A stretch of DNA of 23,012 bases from Deltaproteobacteria bacterium. GTDB lineage: Bacteria > Desulfobacterota > Desulfobacteria > Desulfobacterales > C00003060. The stretch covers positions 1 to 23,012 of the forward strand of contig JAFDFO010000015.1 of assembly GCA_019309815.1 (NCBI GenBank). The letters run 5' to 3'. The notes under the pieces were generated by a model. The model ran no database searches and had not been told where the DNA came from. It saw only the letters and a list, made by a program, of their open reading frames with translations. Of this stretch, positions 6,810 through 14,511 are shown piece by piece (positions within the stretch are counted from its first letter, which is position 1; each line of letters begins with the position of its first letter). Both the position numbers and the translations under genes were made by a program.

Positions 6810-7154
6810 TCAGGCAAGCCCTTCACGCTCGATGTATTCTTCAATTTCCGTGCGGCTTTCGTCGTTATCGAAGATCAGTTTAACGCCGCATAGGTAGATG
6901 TCCCCGGATGGGAGATGAAGTGCTTGTGAGAAGTGGACGACCTCACCATGCAAGTCATAGGTGTCCTTATTGGTTATGAGTCTCAGGGGTGTGATTTTTC
7001 CCTCATAGAAGTCCCCCATGTCCTCCAACAGAAAACCGATACCTCTCGGTCCCATATTGAAAATGTTGTAAATGCTACCGCCTATTTCAATCCGAACCGC
7101 ATCCGACCCTTTAACGCGTGGCGATCTGCGTTTTTCACCCGCACTTTTCTTCAT
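6810..7154 (-). CDS. PilZ-domain protein (putative c-di-GMP receptor)
   Basis: The preferred start is the ATG at 7154 (114 residues). A longer frame to 7295 exists, but its extra 47 residues are proline-rich, look non-coding, and overlap the small gene upstream. The protein begins with the basic RRSPRV segment (about 10-15), matching the RxxxR-type c-di-GMP-binding motif of PilZ domains. A beta-barrel follows with NMGPRGIGF, corresponding to the (D/N)xSxxG motif with Gly replacing Ser. It then continues through strands such as LHGEVVHFS and IYLCGVKLIF. It lacks any other domain, so it probably acts as a c-di-GMP-dependent adaptor. It lies 69 bp upstream of the receiver gene and downstream of the histidine kinase, in a signalling cluster. 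Ligand binding is predicted only. Confidence 0.8.
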   Translation of the reverse strand: MKKSAGEKRRSPRVKGSDAVRIEIGGSIYNIFNMGPRGIGFLLEDMGDFYEGKITPLRLITNKDTYDLHGEVVHFSQALHLPSGDIYLCGVKLIFDNDESRTEIEEYIEREGLA

Positions 7155-7251
7155 TCTTATGATGCCCTTTAAGCAAATCCTACCAAACGCCCGGGAAGAC
7201 GATGGGAAGCTTCCTGGCCCTGCAGGACGGGGGTTGGGGGAAATGGGTCCA

Positions 7252-7410
7252 TCAAAAGAGGGTATACACGAAAGGCGCCAGTGCAGAGCCCTCACTCAAG
7301 ATAATCAGAGCAGACAGGAGAAGCAGCATAATGATGATCGGCGCAAGCCAGTACTTTTTCCTGTACCGCAGGAACTCCCAGAATTCTGCCAATATCCTTA
7401 ATTTGCTCAT
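7252..7410 (-). CDS. 52-residue DUF5989-type membrane protein
   Basis: This short gene was found by reading the - strand between the histidine kinase and the PilZ gene. Its product starts MSKLRILAEFWEFLR, has a basic patch (RYRKKYW), one transmembrane helix at about 22-38 (LAPIIIMLLLLSALIIL), and ends GSALAPFVYTLF. This layout and both termini match what I recall of the DUF5989 family. Those small proteins often sit beside carbamoyltransferase/SxtN-like and SGNH-hydrolase genes and have no proven function. Here no carbamoyltransferase is visible; the neighbours are a histidine kinase (108 bp upstream) and PilZ (about 97 bp downstream). AGG about nine bases before the ATG may serve as ribosome site. 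Family recognition is from memory of the motif, not a search. Confidence 0.8.
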   Translation of the reverse strand: MSKLRILAEFWEFLRYRKKYWLAPIIIMLLLLSALIILSEGSALAPFVYTLF

Positions 7411-7518
7411 AACACTTGCCTATACTAATCTATTGCCCATCCACAAACGACGTAACAAGTGTTGGGCACTATCTAATAGCCGTGATCTGACCTGCTGGCA
7501 TGGGTAGAGGTGAATCGG

Positions 7519-10221
7519 TTACTCCTTTTTCTTGGGAAGCTCGATCGCGAAGGTCGTTCCCTTGCCCTCCTCGCTCTGAACCGCAATCTCCCCACCCAGG
7601 TTCTTGGTCACTATACCATGCGTAATGAACAAGCCAAGCCCTGTACCCGATGCCTTACCGCTTGTATAAAAAGGCTCAAAGATATTCTCTACCTGCTCAG
7701 GCGACATGCCGCGACCGTCATCCGTGATCGTCACCTGCAGGTTGTCCGAGTCTGCCAGCCGGGTTACAATTGACAGGTGTCCGCCATCATCCATCACCTC
7801 GAACGCATTCTTTATGATATTCAGAAATACTTGCTGGAGCTGGCCCCTGTCGCTCTCGAGGGCTCCCAGATCGGGTGAGAAATCCAGATTGACGTTGAGC
7901 TTTCGATGAAAGGCCTCCTTGTCCAAGAACCCGAGCACCTCCTCAAGGAGTTGATTCATATCGATCGTTTCCATCTTGACGTCCACGGCCTTGGCAAACC
8001 CCAAGAGTCGACGGGTAATCACCCTGGACCGGTCCACGGAGGTGAAAATGGAATCTAAAAGGCTCAGGAATTTCTCCTTATGCTCAAAACCCTCTGTAGC
8101 AAATCCTAGTATGTCTTTCATCAAACCGGCCTTCTCGTTGATGATGGCCAGGGGATTATTGATTTCATGGGCCACCCCGGACACCAGAAGACCAAGGGAG
8201 GCGAGTTTTTCGCTCCGAATCAGTTGCCGCTCCATGAATCTTGTTTCTGTAATGTCGCTGATGTAAATAATGGCAGAACTCACCTCCGAGTCCTTTTCCT
8301 TAATGGGGTATATGACAACCTGTTCCAGTCTATCAGGGTTCATCAAACCCTTTCGTTCAAGGGTCACTGACTTCGCTCTTAAAACCGCAGCAGGAATATG
8401 ACACTCTTCACATGGTTCCTGCCTTCCCCGGAACGCCTGGTGACACGATTTGCCTATGACATCCTCAGGTTTGACTTCATAGTAATTCGCGGCAGGCGTG
8501 TTGAGCATTTTTACCGTCAGATCTGTATCCAGCATAATCAGGGGGTCTGAAATCCCGTCGAAAACGGACTGAAGCATGGTCTTACTTTTCAGAATCTCTT
8601 CCTGGGCACGCTCGCGTTCAGCCATTTCCTGCTGGAGGCGCTCATTGGCTTCTCTTAGCTCTGCCGTTCGTTCTTCAACCCGAATCTCCAGTTCCTGGCG
8701 TGCTTTTTTCAGTGCCTTCTCCACCCGCTTTTGTTCAGTAATGTCTCGTATGACATGGACACTACCCACCGGGGTCTCCTCACGATTCAAATAGATGGAA
8801 GCGCTAATACTAACGTCAAGGGCTTTTCGATCCTTGTCATATCGACGAGTTTCAACACCAGAAAAGCTTTCTCCCGCCTTTATTTTTTCAATCATCATTT
8901 CGGTCTCGGGCCAGTTTTCCTCAGGCACGTAGTCCAATTTCTTGCCCAAAAGCTCCTCCGGGGTCCACCCAAAAAGTCCTGTAAATGCCGGATTGACATA
9001 GATACACTTGCCCTTCATATCATAGACAACAATGGGGTCGGGACTGGCCTCCAGCACCGTGCGGTACCTCTCCTCGCTCTCCCGCAGCGCATCTTCTACA
9101 AGCTTCTGGTCTGAAATGTCCCGCAGGATATGAACGCTGCCCACCGGTTTGCCCCTGCGATTCACATAGGTGGCCGCACTGATGCTCACATCAAGGGTGT
9201 CCCCTTCTTTGTTGTATCGACGGCTTTCAATACCGGAGAAGCTTTCTCCTGTTTTTACCTTTTCAATCATCAATTCAGTCTCAGGCCAGTTCTCTTCGGG
9301 CACGTAGTCAAGCTTCTTGCCCAAACGCTCCTCTGAAGTCCACCCAAAAACCCGCGTGAATGCCGGGTTTATATAGATGCTCTCCCCACCTTGATCGTAA
9401 ACGACAACTGGGTCGGGACTCGCCTCGAGTACCGTCTGATATCTCTCCTCGCTCTCCCGCAGCGCTCCTTCTGCTTGCTTACGGTCGGTGATATCCACGA
9501 TATTGCCCAATATGGCAGGCTTACCCTTATATTCTATGGCTGCATTTCTTCTGGCAATCCAAACAGTTTTACCGCTCTTCTTAAGACCCCGCGCCTCGTA
9601 TTCCGATGGGACGTCTTCCCCCTTCAGCCGTTTCTCCCTCATCTCGTCTGTCAGGCCTCTGTCTTCGGGATGAACCAGTTCCCGCGTGTCCATACCGATC
9701 AATTCGTCTCTCGCGTACTCATAGATTGCGGCAAACTTCTTGTTGGCAAAAACAATCTTTCCGCCCTGATCGATGTAGATACCGGTTAGGGAATTCTCAA
9801 CGGACGTGCTGTATTTCGCTTCCGATTCCCTCAGCGCCGTCTCGGCTCGCTCGCGTTCGGCAAGGCTTTGCTCTTCAATTCGAAAGACGTCCCAAAAGAG
9901 GCGGGCAGCAACGTGGTCCATCACCCGGATATGCTCCGGCTTGGTTCGATAGATTTCGTTGGCGACCTCCTCGCGACCGGTCAGTTCGATAATCATGTGT
10001 AGATCTTCAATTTCGTATAGTTCGCGATAGTCCTGCGTTGTGAAGATCCCCTTGTCCTGAGCAAGGAGACAACCCACTGCGCCTGCACTGCTATCGGCTA
10101 CCCCGACAAGCTTCATCTGGAGCTGAAGGAGCTTTTTGGCAAATATCATGTCCATAATCGCCTTGCATCCGGGACCGCCGCCGACAATGGCCACGTTGAG
10201 GTGTTTATCCGGCTGAATCAT
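7519..10221 (-). CDS. Multi-PAS sensor histidine kinase with N-terminal nucleotide-binding-like domain
   Basis: The preferred start is the ATG at 10221 (900 residues), preceded by a GGATGGGTGG purine-rich site; a TTG at 10260 would add 13 residues. Residues about 5-115 form a Rossmann-like domain opening with VAIVGGGPGCKA, a glycine-rich dinucleotide loop, and continuing with VGVADSS and IIELTGREE. Four PAS domains follow: about 125-250, 253-377, 378-502 and 545-665. Domains two and three are near duplicates. A coiled coil (503-545) precedes the fourth. The HisKA box contains the phospho-acceptor His685 (VSGVAHEINNPL). The ATPase domain has N (NIIKNAFEVM), G1 (DDGRGMS), F (FEPFYTS) and G2 (GTGLGLF) boxes. 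No membrane span is present, so it is cytoplasmic and senses internal redox, ligand or nucleotide signals. PAS4 carries a Cys pair (CEEC). The stand-alone receiver gene nearby is a candidate partner. Confidence 0.93.
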   Translation of the reverse strand: MIQPDKHLNVAIVGGGPGCKAIMDMIFAKKLLQLQMKLVGVADSSAGAVGCLLAQDKGIFTTQDYRELYEIEDLHMIIELTGREEVANEIYRTKPEHIRVMDHVAARLFWDVFRIEEQSLAERERAETALRESEAKYSTSVENSLTGIYIDQGGKIVFANKKFAAIYEYARDELIGMDTRELVHPEDRGLTDEMREKRLKGEDVPSEYEARGLKKSGKTVWIARRNAAIEYKGKPAILGNIVDITDRKQAEGALRESEERYQTVLEASPDPVVVYDQGGESIYINPAFTRVFGWTSEERLGKKLDYVPEENWPETELMIEKVKTGESFSGIESRRYNKEGDTLDVSISAATYVNRRGKPVGSVHILRDISDQKLVEDALRESEERYRTVLEASPDPIVVYDMKGKCIYVNPAFTGLFGWTPEELLGKKLDYVPEENWPETEMMIEKIKAGESFSGVETRRYDKDRKALDVSISASIYLNREETPVGSVHVIRDITEQKRVEKALKKARQELEIRVEERTAELREANERLQQEMAERERAQEEILKSKTMLQSVFDGISDPLIMLDTDLTVKMLNTPAANYYEVKPEDVIGKSCHQAFRGRQEPCEECHIPAAVLRAKSVTLERKGLMNPDRLEQVVIYPIKEKDSEVSSAIIYISDITETRFMERQLIRSEKLASLGLLVSGVAHEINNPLAIINEKAGLMKDILGFATEGFEHKEKFLSLLDSIFTSVDRSRVITRRLLGFAKAVDVKMETIDMNQLLEEVLGFLDKEAFHRKLNVNLDFSPDLGALESDRGQLQQVFLNIIKNAFEVMDDGGHLSIVTRLADSDNLQVTITDDGRGMSPEQVENIFEPFYTSGKASGTGLGLFITHGIVTKNLGGEIAVQSEEGKGTTFAIELPKKKE
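8716..9465 (-). repeat. Tandem duplication of a PAS-domain coding unit (2 x 375 bp)
   Basis: Bases 9465-9091 and 9090-8716 encode two consecutive 125-residue PAS units, each starting ALRESEERY. By eye they agree at about 92 of 125 residues (roughly 74%), including an unbroken shared LGKKLDYVPEENWPETE stretch. This is an intragenic duplication within the histidine-kinase gene. Confidence 0.85.
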
Positions 10222-10372
10222 AACCACCCATCCTTGAGAGTGTTTACACTGTTTGTTCAATGAAGCGGGACATCAGCCACTGCCAGAAATCTTGAATGAG
10301 TCATAACATCATCTACTTGAGGATAGTCTATCTCCTGACGCGTCTCATGTCCAAAATTCATATCTCGAGTTT

Positions 10373-11809
10373 CTATGTAAAGGCGAGGTCCTTTTCGATC
10401 AGACTTCCATCAGGAATGGTGACCTGGTTCTTGAAATGATTCGAAATAACTATTTTGCCCCTAACTACCACATTTTGTCCAAATAGGACATCCCCTTTAA
10501 CCTCTAGAGACTTGCATTCCACCAAAGACGGAGTCCCGCGGGGGAATCGCGCTCTAAGCTGATCGATTTTCTTGTAGTACCTGCCATCAAGCTTCAGAAT
10601 CAGTGTCCCTGCCTTTCTTTCGGGATTCTGGATCACAAGGTAATCGTCTGTGAGCACATAGCTGTCGGACCAAAGGGCAAGCAGATCGTGACATTTTTTC
10701 ACAGGAGCAAACCGGGTTCTTGGCACTCGAATGGCCGATGCCCCATCGAACGTGGAAACGGCTGAACCCATCGCGGTTTCTATTTGATAGACCTTCGGCG
10801 TCGAATCGTTTTTCGGGTCAACCGTCTTGGGATTTCGGATCATGGGGAGATGGATTATGTTGTGGTGTACCTCAAGCAACCGTTCCAGCGCCAGAAGGTT
10901 TATCCAAATCGTATTAGTATTGAAGTATCTGTATAGACGGACATCCTGGAATGCGTCGAGTTCATCTTCCGGGCATTGCGCGATCTCACGCAGGGTCAAT
11001 CGACCGTTCTTGAGGCGCGCCAGATGGCCTCCTTTGCTGTCAGCCTCGGTCCGATCCGTAACCTCCATCATGAACGGAAAATCCTTTTCGGCAAAAAAAC
11101 CAAGAATGCTTTCGTCTACAACAGCGCCCAGGTTGTCCGAGTTTGAGACGAATGCATAACGGATCCCCGCATCTATCAACTGTTTTAGCATCCCGGAAGT
11201 AACCAGGGCAGTGTAGATGTCCCCGTGGCCAGGTGGATTCCACTCCATCTCAGGATCGGACGGCCAAGCAGCTGGGGCCAGTCCCTCCTGAAGTACCTTA
11301 GGAAATCGGTGTTGTACAAAGGTCAGCGGCAGCCCTGTTGAAAGCCCCTCATAGGGACGAAGGGCCTCCAGCGTGTCTACCTCTGTGCTGAAGCTATTCA
11401 TGAAGACAACAGGAAAATTGACTCTGCGTTTTTCCCTGTGGGTAAGGATTTGTCTGGCAATGACATCCAAGAAGGTGAGGCCCCCCTTCACCTCCAACAG
11501 CGACTTTGCCCGTGAAAGGCCCATGCTCGTCCCCAGTCCGCCGTTCAGCTTAATAACCACCAGCCTTTCCAGCGCGACTCGTCCCGCTTCCTCCAGTCCG
11601 GTGAGACTCTCAGCATCAGGGATTTCGTTTTCCCTCACAGGATCGATGTCAGCCTTTGAGATCAGACCGGTCTCGCCGCGTGCCAGCAGGGTATAGTAAT
11701 ACCTAAAGGTATCGATCACTACCGGAAGGAGGCCGTTCTTCTCCATCTTTTCAGCAAAGGGCCGAAATCGGTCTTCAATCTTCGTATCAACTTGACTGTG
11801 TTTGTTCAC
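10373..11809 (-). CDS. UTP--glucose-1-phosphate uridylyltransferase, UDPGP (eukaryote-like) family
   Basis: A 478-residue enzyme that makes UDP-glucose (or a related UDP-sugar) from UTP and the sugar 1-phosphate for cell-envelope glycans. It belongs to the UDPGP family rather than to bacterial GalU, as shown by VVIKLNGGLGTSMGLSRAKS (84-103), the uridine-binding loop with catalytic-type Lys. Further signatures are FMNSFSTEVDT, WNPPGHGDIYTAL, YAFVSNSDNLGAVVD and FNTNTIWINL. A C-terminal left-handed beta-helix portion (GDVLFGQNVVVRGKIVI) follows, as in this family. Length agrees with the usual 470-510 residues. The start is a GTG with a weak ribosome site. It lies between the MBL-fold gene and the histidine kinase, with over 150 bp on both sides, so it may be transcribed alone. 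A UDP-GlcNAc or UDP-galactose role is possible for the family. Confidence 0.9.
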   Translation of the reverse strand: MNKHSQVDTKIEDRFRPFAEKMEKNGLLPVVIDTFRYYYTLLARGETGLISKADIDPVRENEIPDAESLTGLEEAGRVALERLVVIKLNGGLGTSMGLSRAKSLLEVKGGLTFLDVIARQILTHREKRRVNFPVVFMNSFSTEVDTLEALRPYEGLSTGLPLTFVQHRFPKVLQEGLAPAAWPSDPEMEWNPPGHGDIYTALVTSGMLKQLIDAGIRYAFVSNSDNLGAVVDESILGFFAEKDFPFMMEVTDRTEADSKGGHLARLKNGRLTLREIAQCPEDELDAFQDVRLYRYFNTNTIWINLLALERLLEVHHNIIHLPMIRNPKTVDPKNDSTPKVYQIETAMGSAVSTFDGASAIRVPRTRFAPVKKCHDLLALWSDSYVLTDDYLVIQNPERKAGTLILKLDGRYYKKIDQLRARFPRGTPSLVECKSLEVKGDVLFGQNVVVRGKIVISNHFKNQVTIPDGSLIEKDLAFT

Positions 11810-11975
11810 TGTGTTGGTTCTGCTGTTCCGGGATCAGCCGCTGGCCTGGTCCTACCCGGGTTGGAAATGCAATGGCTATGTATTGGAAGATAAAAAAACT
11901 GTTCAGGAAGTTGCTCGGGTCAACGTCGGTTGGTGAAGCCTGCTCCGGCTCAGGGATGTCATGTCCTCTGCTTCA

Positions 11976-12623
11976 CTATATCAAGTCAAAGTCCGTAACG
12001 TAGATGTTGTGCTTTTTTTCGAACGCAATGGTCGAAGTGGGGCTCTCACCATAGTGGTGGCCAGGCCAGACAATGGTGTCATCAGGCAAAGAGAGAATCC
12101 TCTCTTTGATGGATGTGAGCATGGTTGAGAGAGAACCCCCCGGTAGATCCGTTCTCCCCACGGCGCCCACAAAAAGTGTATCCCCTGTGAAAAGGTTGTT
12201 TTCCACATGTAGACAGATACCTCCTGGAGTGTGCCCGGGCGTGTGAATCACGGTCAACGCCTTGTGCCCAAACGGGATGGAATCCCCGTCGTTTACAAGA
12301 ACGTCAGCCCGTGGCGAGGGGGTGAAGCCCATCTGCATGGCCATGGATCCGCCCTCCGGCGTGTTGAAGAGCTGGTCGTCCAGAGGGTGCATGTATAGCT
12401 TTGCTCCGGTCTGGTCCATTATTTTCCGGTTTCCGCAGGTATGATCGGGGTGGCCGTGGGTGTTCACTATGACCCCGATGCTAAGATCTAATGCCCGGGC
12501 AGTTTCAAGAATGTGGTCTTCGTCGCCCGCTGGATCGATCAGTACCCCCTGGTGTGTATCCTCGCATCCCAGGATGTAGCAGAACACCTCCATAACACCG
12601 ACTTTGACCTGTTTGATAATCAT
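11976..12623 (-). CDS. MBL-fold hydrolase, glyoxalase II-like
   Basis: A 215-residue metallo-beta-lactamase-fold protein. It has the full metal set: THGHPDH (His56, His58, Asp60, His61), His131 in HTPGHTPGG, Asp148 in FTGDTLF and His189 in PGHHYG. The GRTDLPGG stretch after the bridging Asp is typical of small hydroxyacylglutathione-hydrolase-like proteins, which hydrolyse thioesters or act on persulfides. It lacks the C-terminal substrate-binding domain of true glyoxalase II, so glutathione thioester hydrolysis is not certain. It starts 39 bp downstream of the aminotransferase, suggesting co-transcription, and ends in a 7-bp dyad (GTGAAGC...GCTTCAC, 11933-11976) lacking a T-tract. Confidence 0.88.
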   Translation of the reverse strand: MIIKQVKVGVMEVFCYILGCEDTHQGVLIDPAGDEDHILETARALDLSIGVIVNTHGHPDHTCGNRKIMDQTGAKLYMHPLDDQLFNTPEGGSMAMQMGFTPSPRADVLVNDGDSIPFGHKALTVIHTPGHTPGGICLHVENNLFTGDTLFVGAVGRTDLPGGSLSTMLTSIKERILSLPDDTIVWPGHHYGESPTSTIAFEKKHNIYVTDFDLI

Positions 12624-12662
12624 GGCAGCGCCTTGCCTCCTGTGATGTCGTAAGTGGCAGAC

Positions 12663-13733
12663 CTATGCTTTCTCAACCGGCACGATCCAACCAAAAGGAT
12701 CTTCGGCTCGGCCGTATTGGATATCAGTAAGCTCGCGGTAGAACCTCTGGGCTATAGGACCCACCTTGCCATCCCCGACGGCTAACATATGATCCTTCCA
12801 GGCGAGATGACTCACGGGTGAGATAACAGCAGCCGTGCCGGAACCGAAGATCTCTTGAAGAGCACCACTCTCATGGTGTGCTACGACCTCCTCGATTGGG
12901 ATGGGCCGCTCTTCCACGGGGATGTTCCAGTCCTTGGCAAATGTCAGGACGGAGTCGCGTGTGATGCCGGGCAGTATACTCCCCCCAAGGTGGGGTGTAA
13001 CCAGGACGCCGGCGATAACAAAGAAGATATTCATGGTCCCCACCTCTTCCACGTAGCGGTTCTCGATGGCATCAAGCCAGAGCACCTGGGTGTAGCCCGC
13101 CTTTTTGGCCTTCTCAGCTCCATACAAGCTGGCTGCGTAGTTGGCCGCCGTCTTGGCCTCGCCCACGCCGCCGACTACGGTCCGGACATGCTCATCTGTC
13201 ACCCATATTTTTACCGGATTGAACCCCTCTGGATAATAAGCACCCACCGGCGACAAGATGACGAAGAGACGGTAAGTGTGGGAAGGCCGCACTCCTAGAG
13301 AGGGGTCCGTAGCAATCACGGTCGGGCGAATATACAGTGAGGTCTCGGGGGCGCCAGGGACCCATTCCTTGTCAACGGCAATCAGCTTTTTCACAGCATC
13401 CAGGAGAAAGGCTTCATCAGTTTCCGGGATGCACACGAGCCGTGCGGACTGATTCAATCTGGCCATGTTTCGGTCCGGGCGAAACAACTGAATCATCCCG
13501 CTGCTCGTCCGGTACGCCTTGAGACCCTCAAAGATGGTCTGACCGTAGTGGAGGACCATCGTAGCTGGATCCATCACAATCGGAGCATAAGGTTCTATAC
13601 GTGCACTATGCCAGCCCTTCTCGGGGCTGAAGTCCATGTTGAACATGTGATCAGTGAACAGTTCCCCAAATCCCAATTTCGAATCATCTGGAAGCTGCTT
13701 GGGTGTCTTGGTCTTCGTGATCCTGAGTTCCAT
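12663..13733 (-). CDS. ilvE: Branched-chain amino-acid aminotransferase
   Basis: The start is taken at the ATG at 13733 (356 residues) because AAGGAAGGA lies about eight bases upstream; the longer frame to 13814 lacks support. The protein is a fold-type IV PLP enzyme that transfers the amino group between glutamate and branched-chain 2-oxo acids, the last step of Leu/Ile/Val synthesis. Family marks include LHYGQTIFEGLKAYR, NMARLNQSARLVCIP, YIRPTVIATDP, the EAKTAANYAASL segment containing the PLP lysine, QVLWLDAIENRYVEEVGTMN and SILPGITRDSVL. The length and these motifs match the mammalian/BCAT-like subgroup (IlvE type II) rather than the shorter enterobacterial IlvE. It follows the PPC gene by 118 bp and probably drives the MBL-fold gene 39 bp downstream. 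Confidence 0.93.
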   Translation of the reverse strand: MELRITKTKTPKQLPDDSKLGFGELFTDHMFNMDFSPEKGWHSARIEPYAPIVMDPATMVLHYGQTIFEGLKAYRTSSGMIQLFRPDRNMARLNQSARLVCIPETDEAFLLDAVKKLIAVDKEWVPGAPETSLYIRPTVIATDPSLGVRPSHTYRLFVILSPVGAYYPEGFNPVKIWVTDEHVRTVVGGVGEAKTAANYAASLYGAEKAKKAGYTQVLWLDAIENRYVEEVGTMNIFFVIAGVLVTPHLGGSILPGITRDSVLTFAKDWNIPVEERPIPIEEVVAHHESGALQEIFGSGTAAVISPVSHLAWKDHMLAVGDGKVGPIAQRFYRELTDIQYGRAEDPFGWIVPVEKA

Positions 13734-13851
13734 TGTAGCGTTCCTTCCTAAACATGGGTAATTGGCTACAGTATCAAAGTGGATCTGAGAAAACCTTCGG
13801 GAAAAACGATCCAAAGGCCGTTTTGCAGAAGCATTCAGCCACTCACGTCAC

Positions 13852-14289
13852 TCACAGTCGCCAAAGTGGAAGCCCTGTTGTCTCGTCGTACTCCCTCTCC
13901 GGAGGCGTGCCCAGAAGCTCCCGGATGTACATCTCCCCTGCATAGATAACGGTGTCCGAGAAGATGTGCCCCCCAATGGTCTGGCCGTCCATGTCGGCCA
14001 GCACTGCGTGGGCATGTACAGCCACCTGCCCGTCCTTCAATGACACGTTGCCCGTGCAATTGACGATTTCGAGCGGCTCCTCCTTCTTATAAGTCACGTA
14101 CACCTGCTGATCCTGATCGTAGGAGCCCAGTGTCGCCGACGTAACGGCTCCTATGACAGAAAACACAGCAGTTTGAACAGAATTCTGCACACAGAAGTCT
14201 TCTATTGTCCTGATCAAATCCTTGCCGTGCGGCAGTCTGCTAAGCATGCAGCGCCCGGCCTCAAACATGGAGCAAGCGATCATGTCCAT
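13852..14289 (-). CDS. PPC/DUF296-domain protein
   Basis: A 145-residue protein consisting of one PPC (DUF296) domain. Marks are the initial RLPHGKDLIRTIEDFC, where the domain begins, VIGAVTSATLGSYD in the middle and VAVHAHAVLADMDGQTIGGH near residues 89-108. The latter holds the His-x-His and later His that form a metal-like site in bacterial members. Plant homologues are AT-hook DNA-binding proteins; bacterial stand-alone PPC proteins form trimers of unknown role, so no function is assigned. GAGG lies about ten bases before the ATG. The gene is transcribed divergently from larB across a 222-bp gap and precedes ilvE. Confidence 0.85.
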   Translation of the reverse strand: MDMIACSMFEAGRCMLSRLPHGKDLIRTIEDFCVQNSVQTAVFSVIGAVTSATLGSYDQDQQVYVTYKKEEPLEIVNCTGNVSLKDGQVAVHAHAVLADMDGQTIGGHIFSDTVIYAGEMYIRELLGTPPEREYDETTGLPLWRL

Positions 14290-14511
14290 AGGAGGACCTC
14301 TCCTCTATACCCTTCCATCACGCCATTTCAGAATGACAAGGTCCAGATATTCTACCCAATAGCACATTTGGCCAATAAATCAAGCCAGATATGTTCATCA
14401 TTGACTCTACAAAACCACGATGTTAAGCGTGGATCAGTTCTCCGTGTCATCTGGTGGGCTGGACCAGGGGCTTCTTACCTTTTAATACATGACTTGGTTT
14501 GCGAGTGTCTC

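Noticed and set aside
7155..7295. Long N-terminal extension of the PilZ protein
   Set aside because: It overlaps the end of the DUF5989 gene, is proline-rich and unlike PilZ sequences, and the ATG at 7154 gives the normal domain start.
8398..8415. CXXCH in the histidine kinase as a heme c site
   Set aside because: The kinase has no export signal, so c-type heme attachment is not expected; a Cys-pair role is more likely.
14173..14511. N-terminal extension of the larB frame
   Set aside because: It overlaps the divergent PPC gene and does not look like LarB; the ATG at 14512 gives the normal family length.
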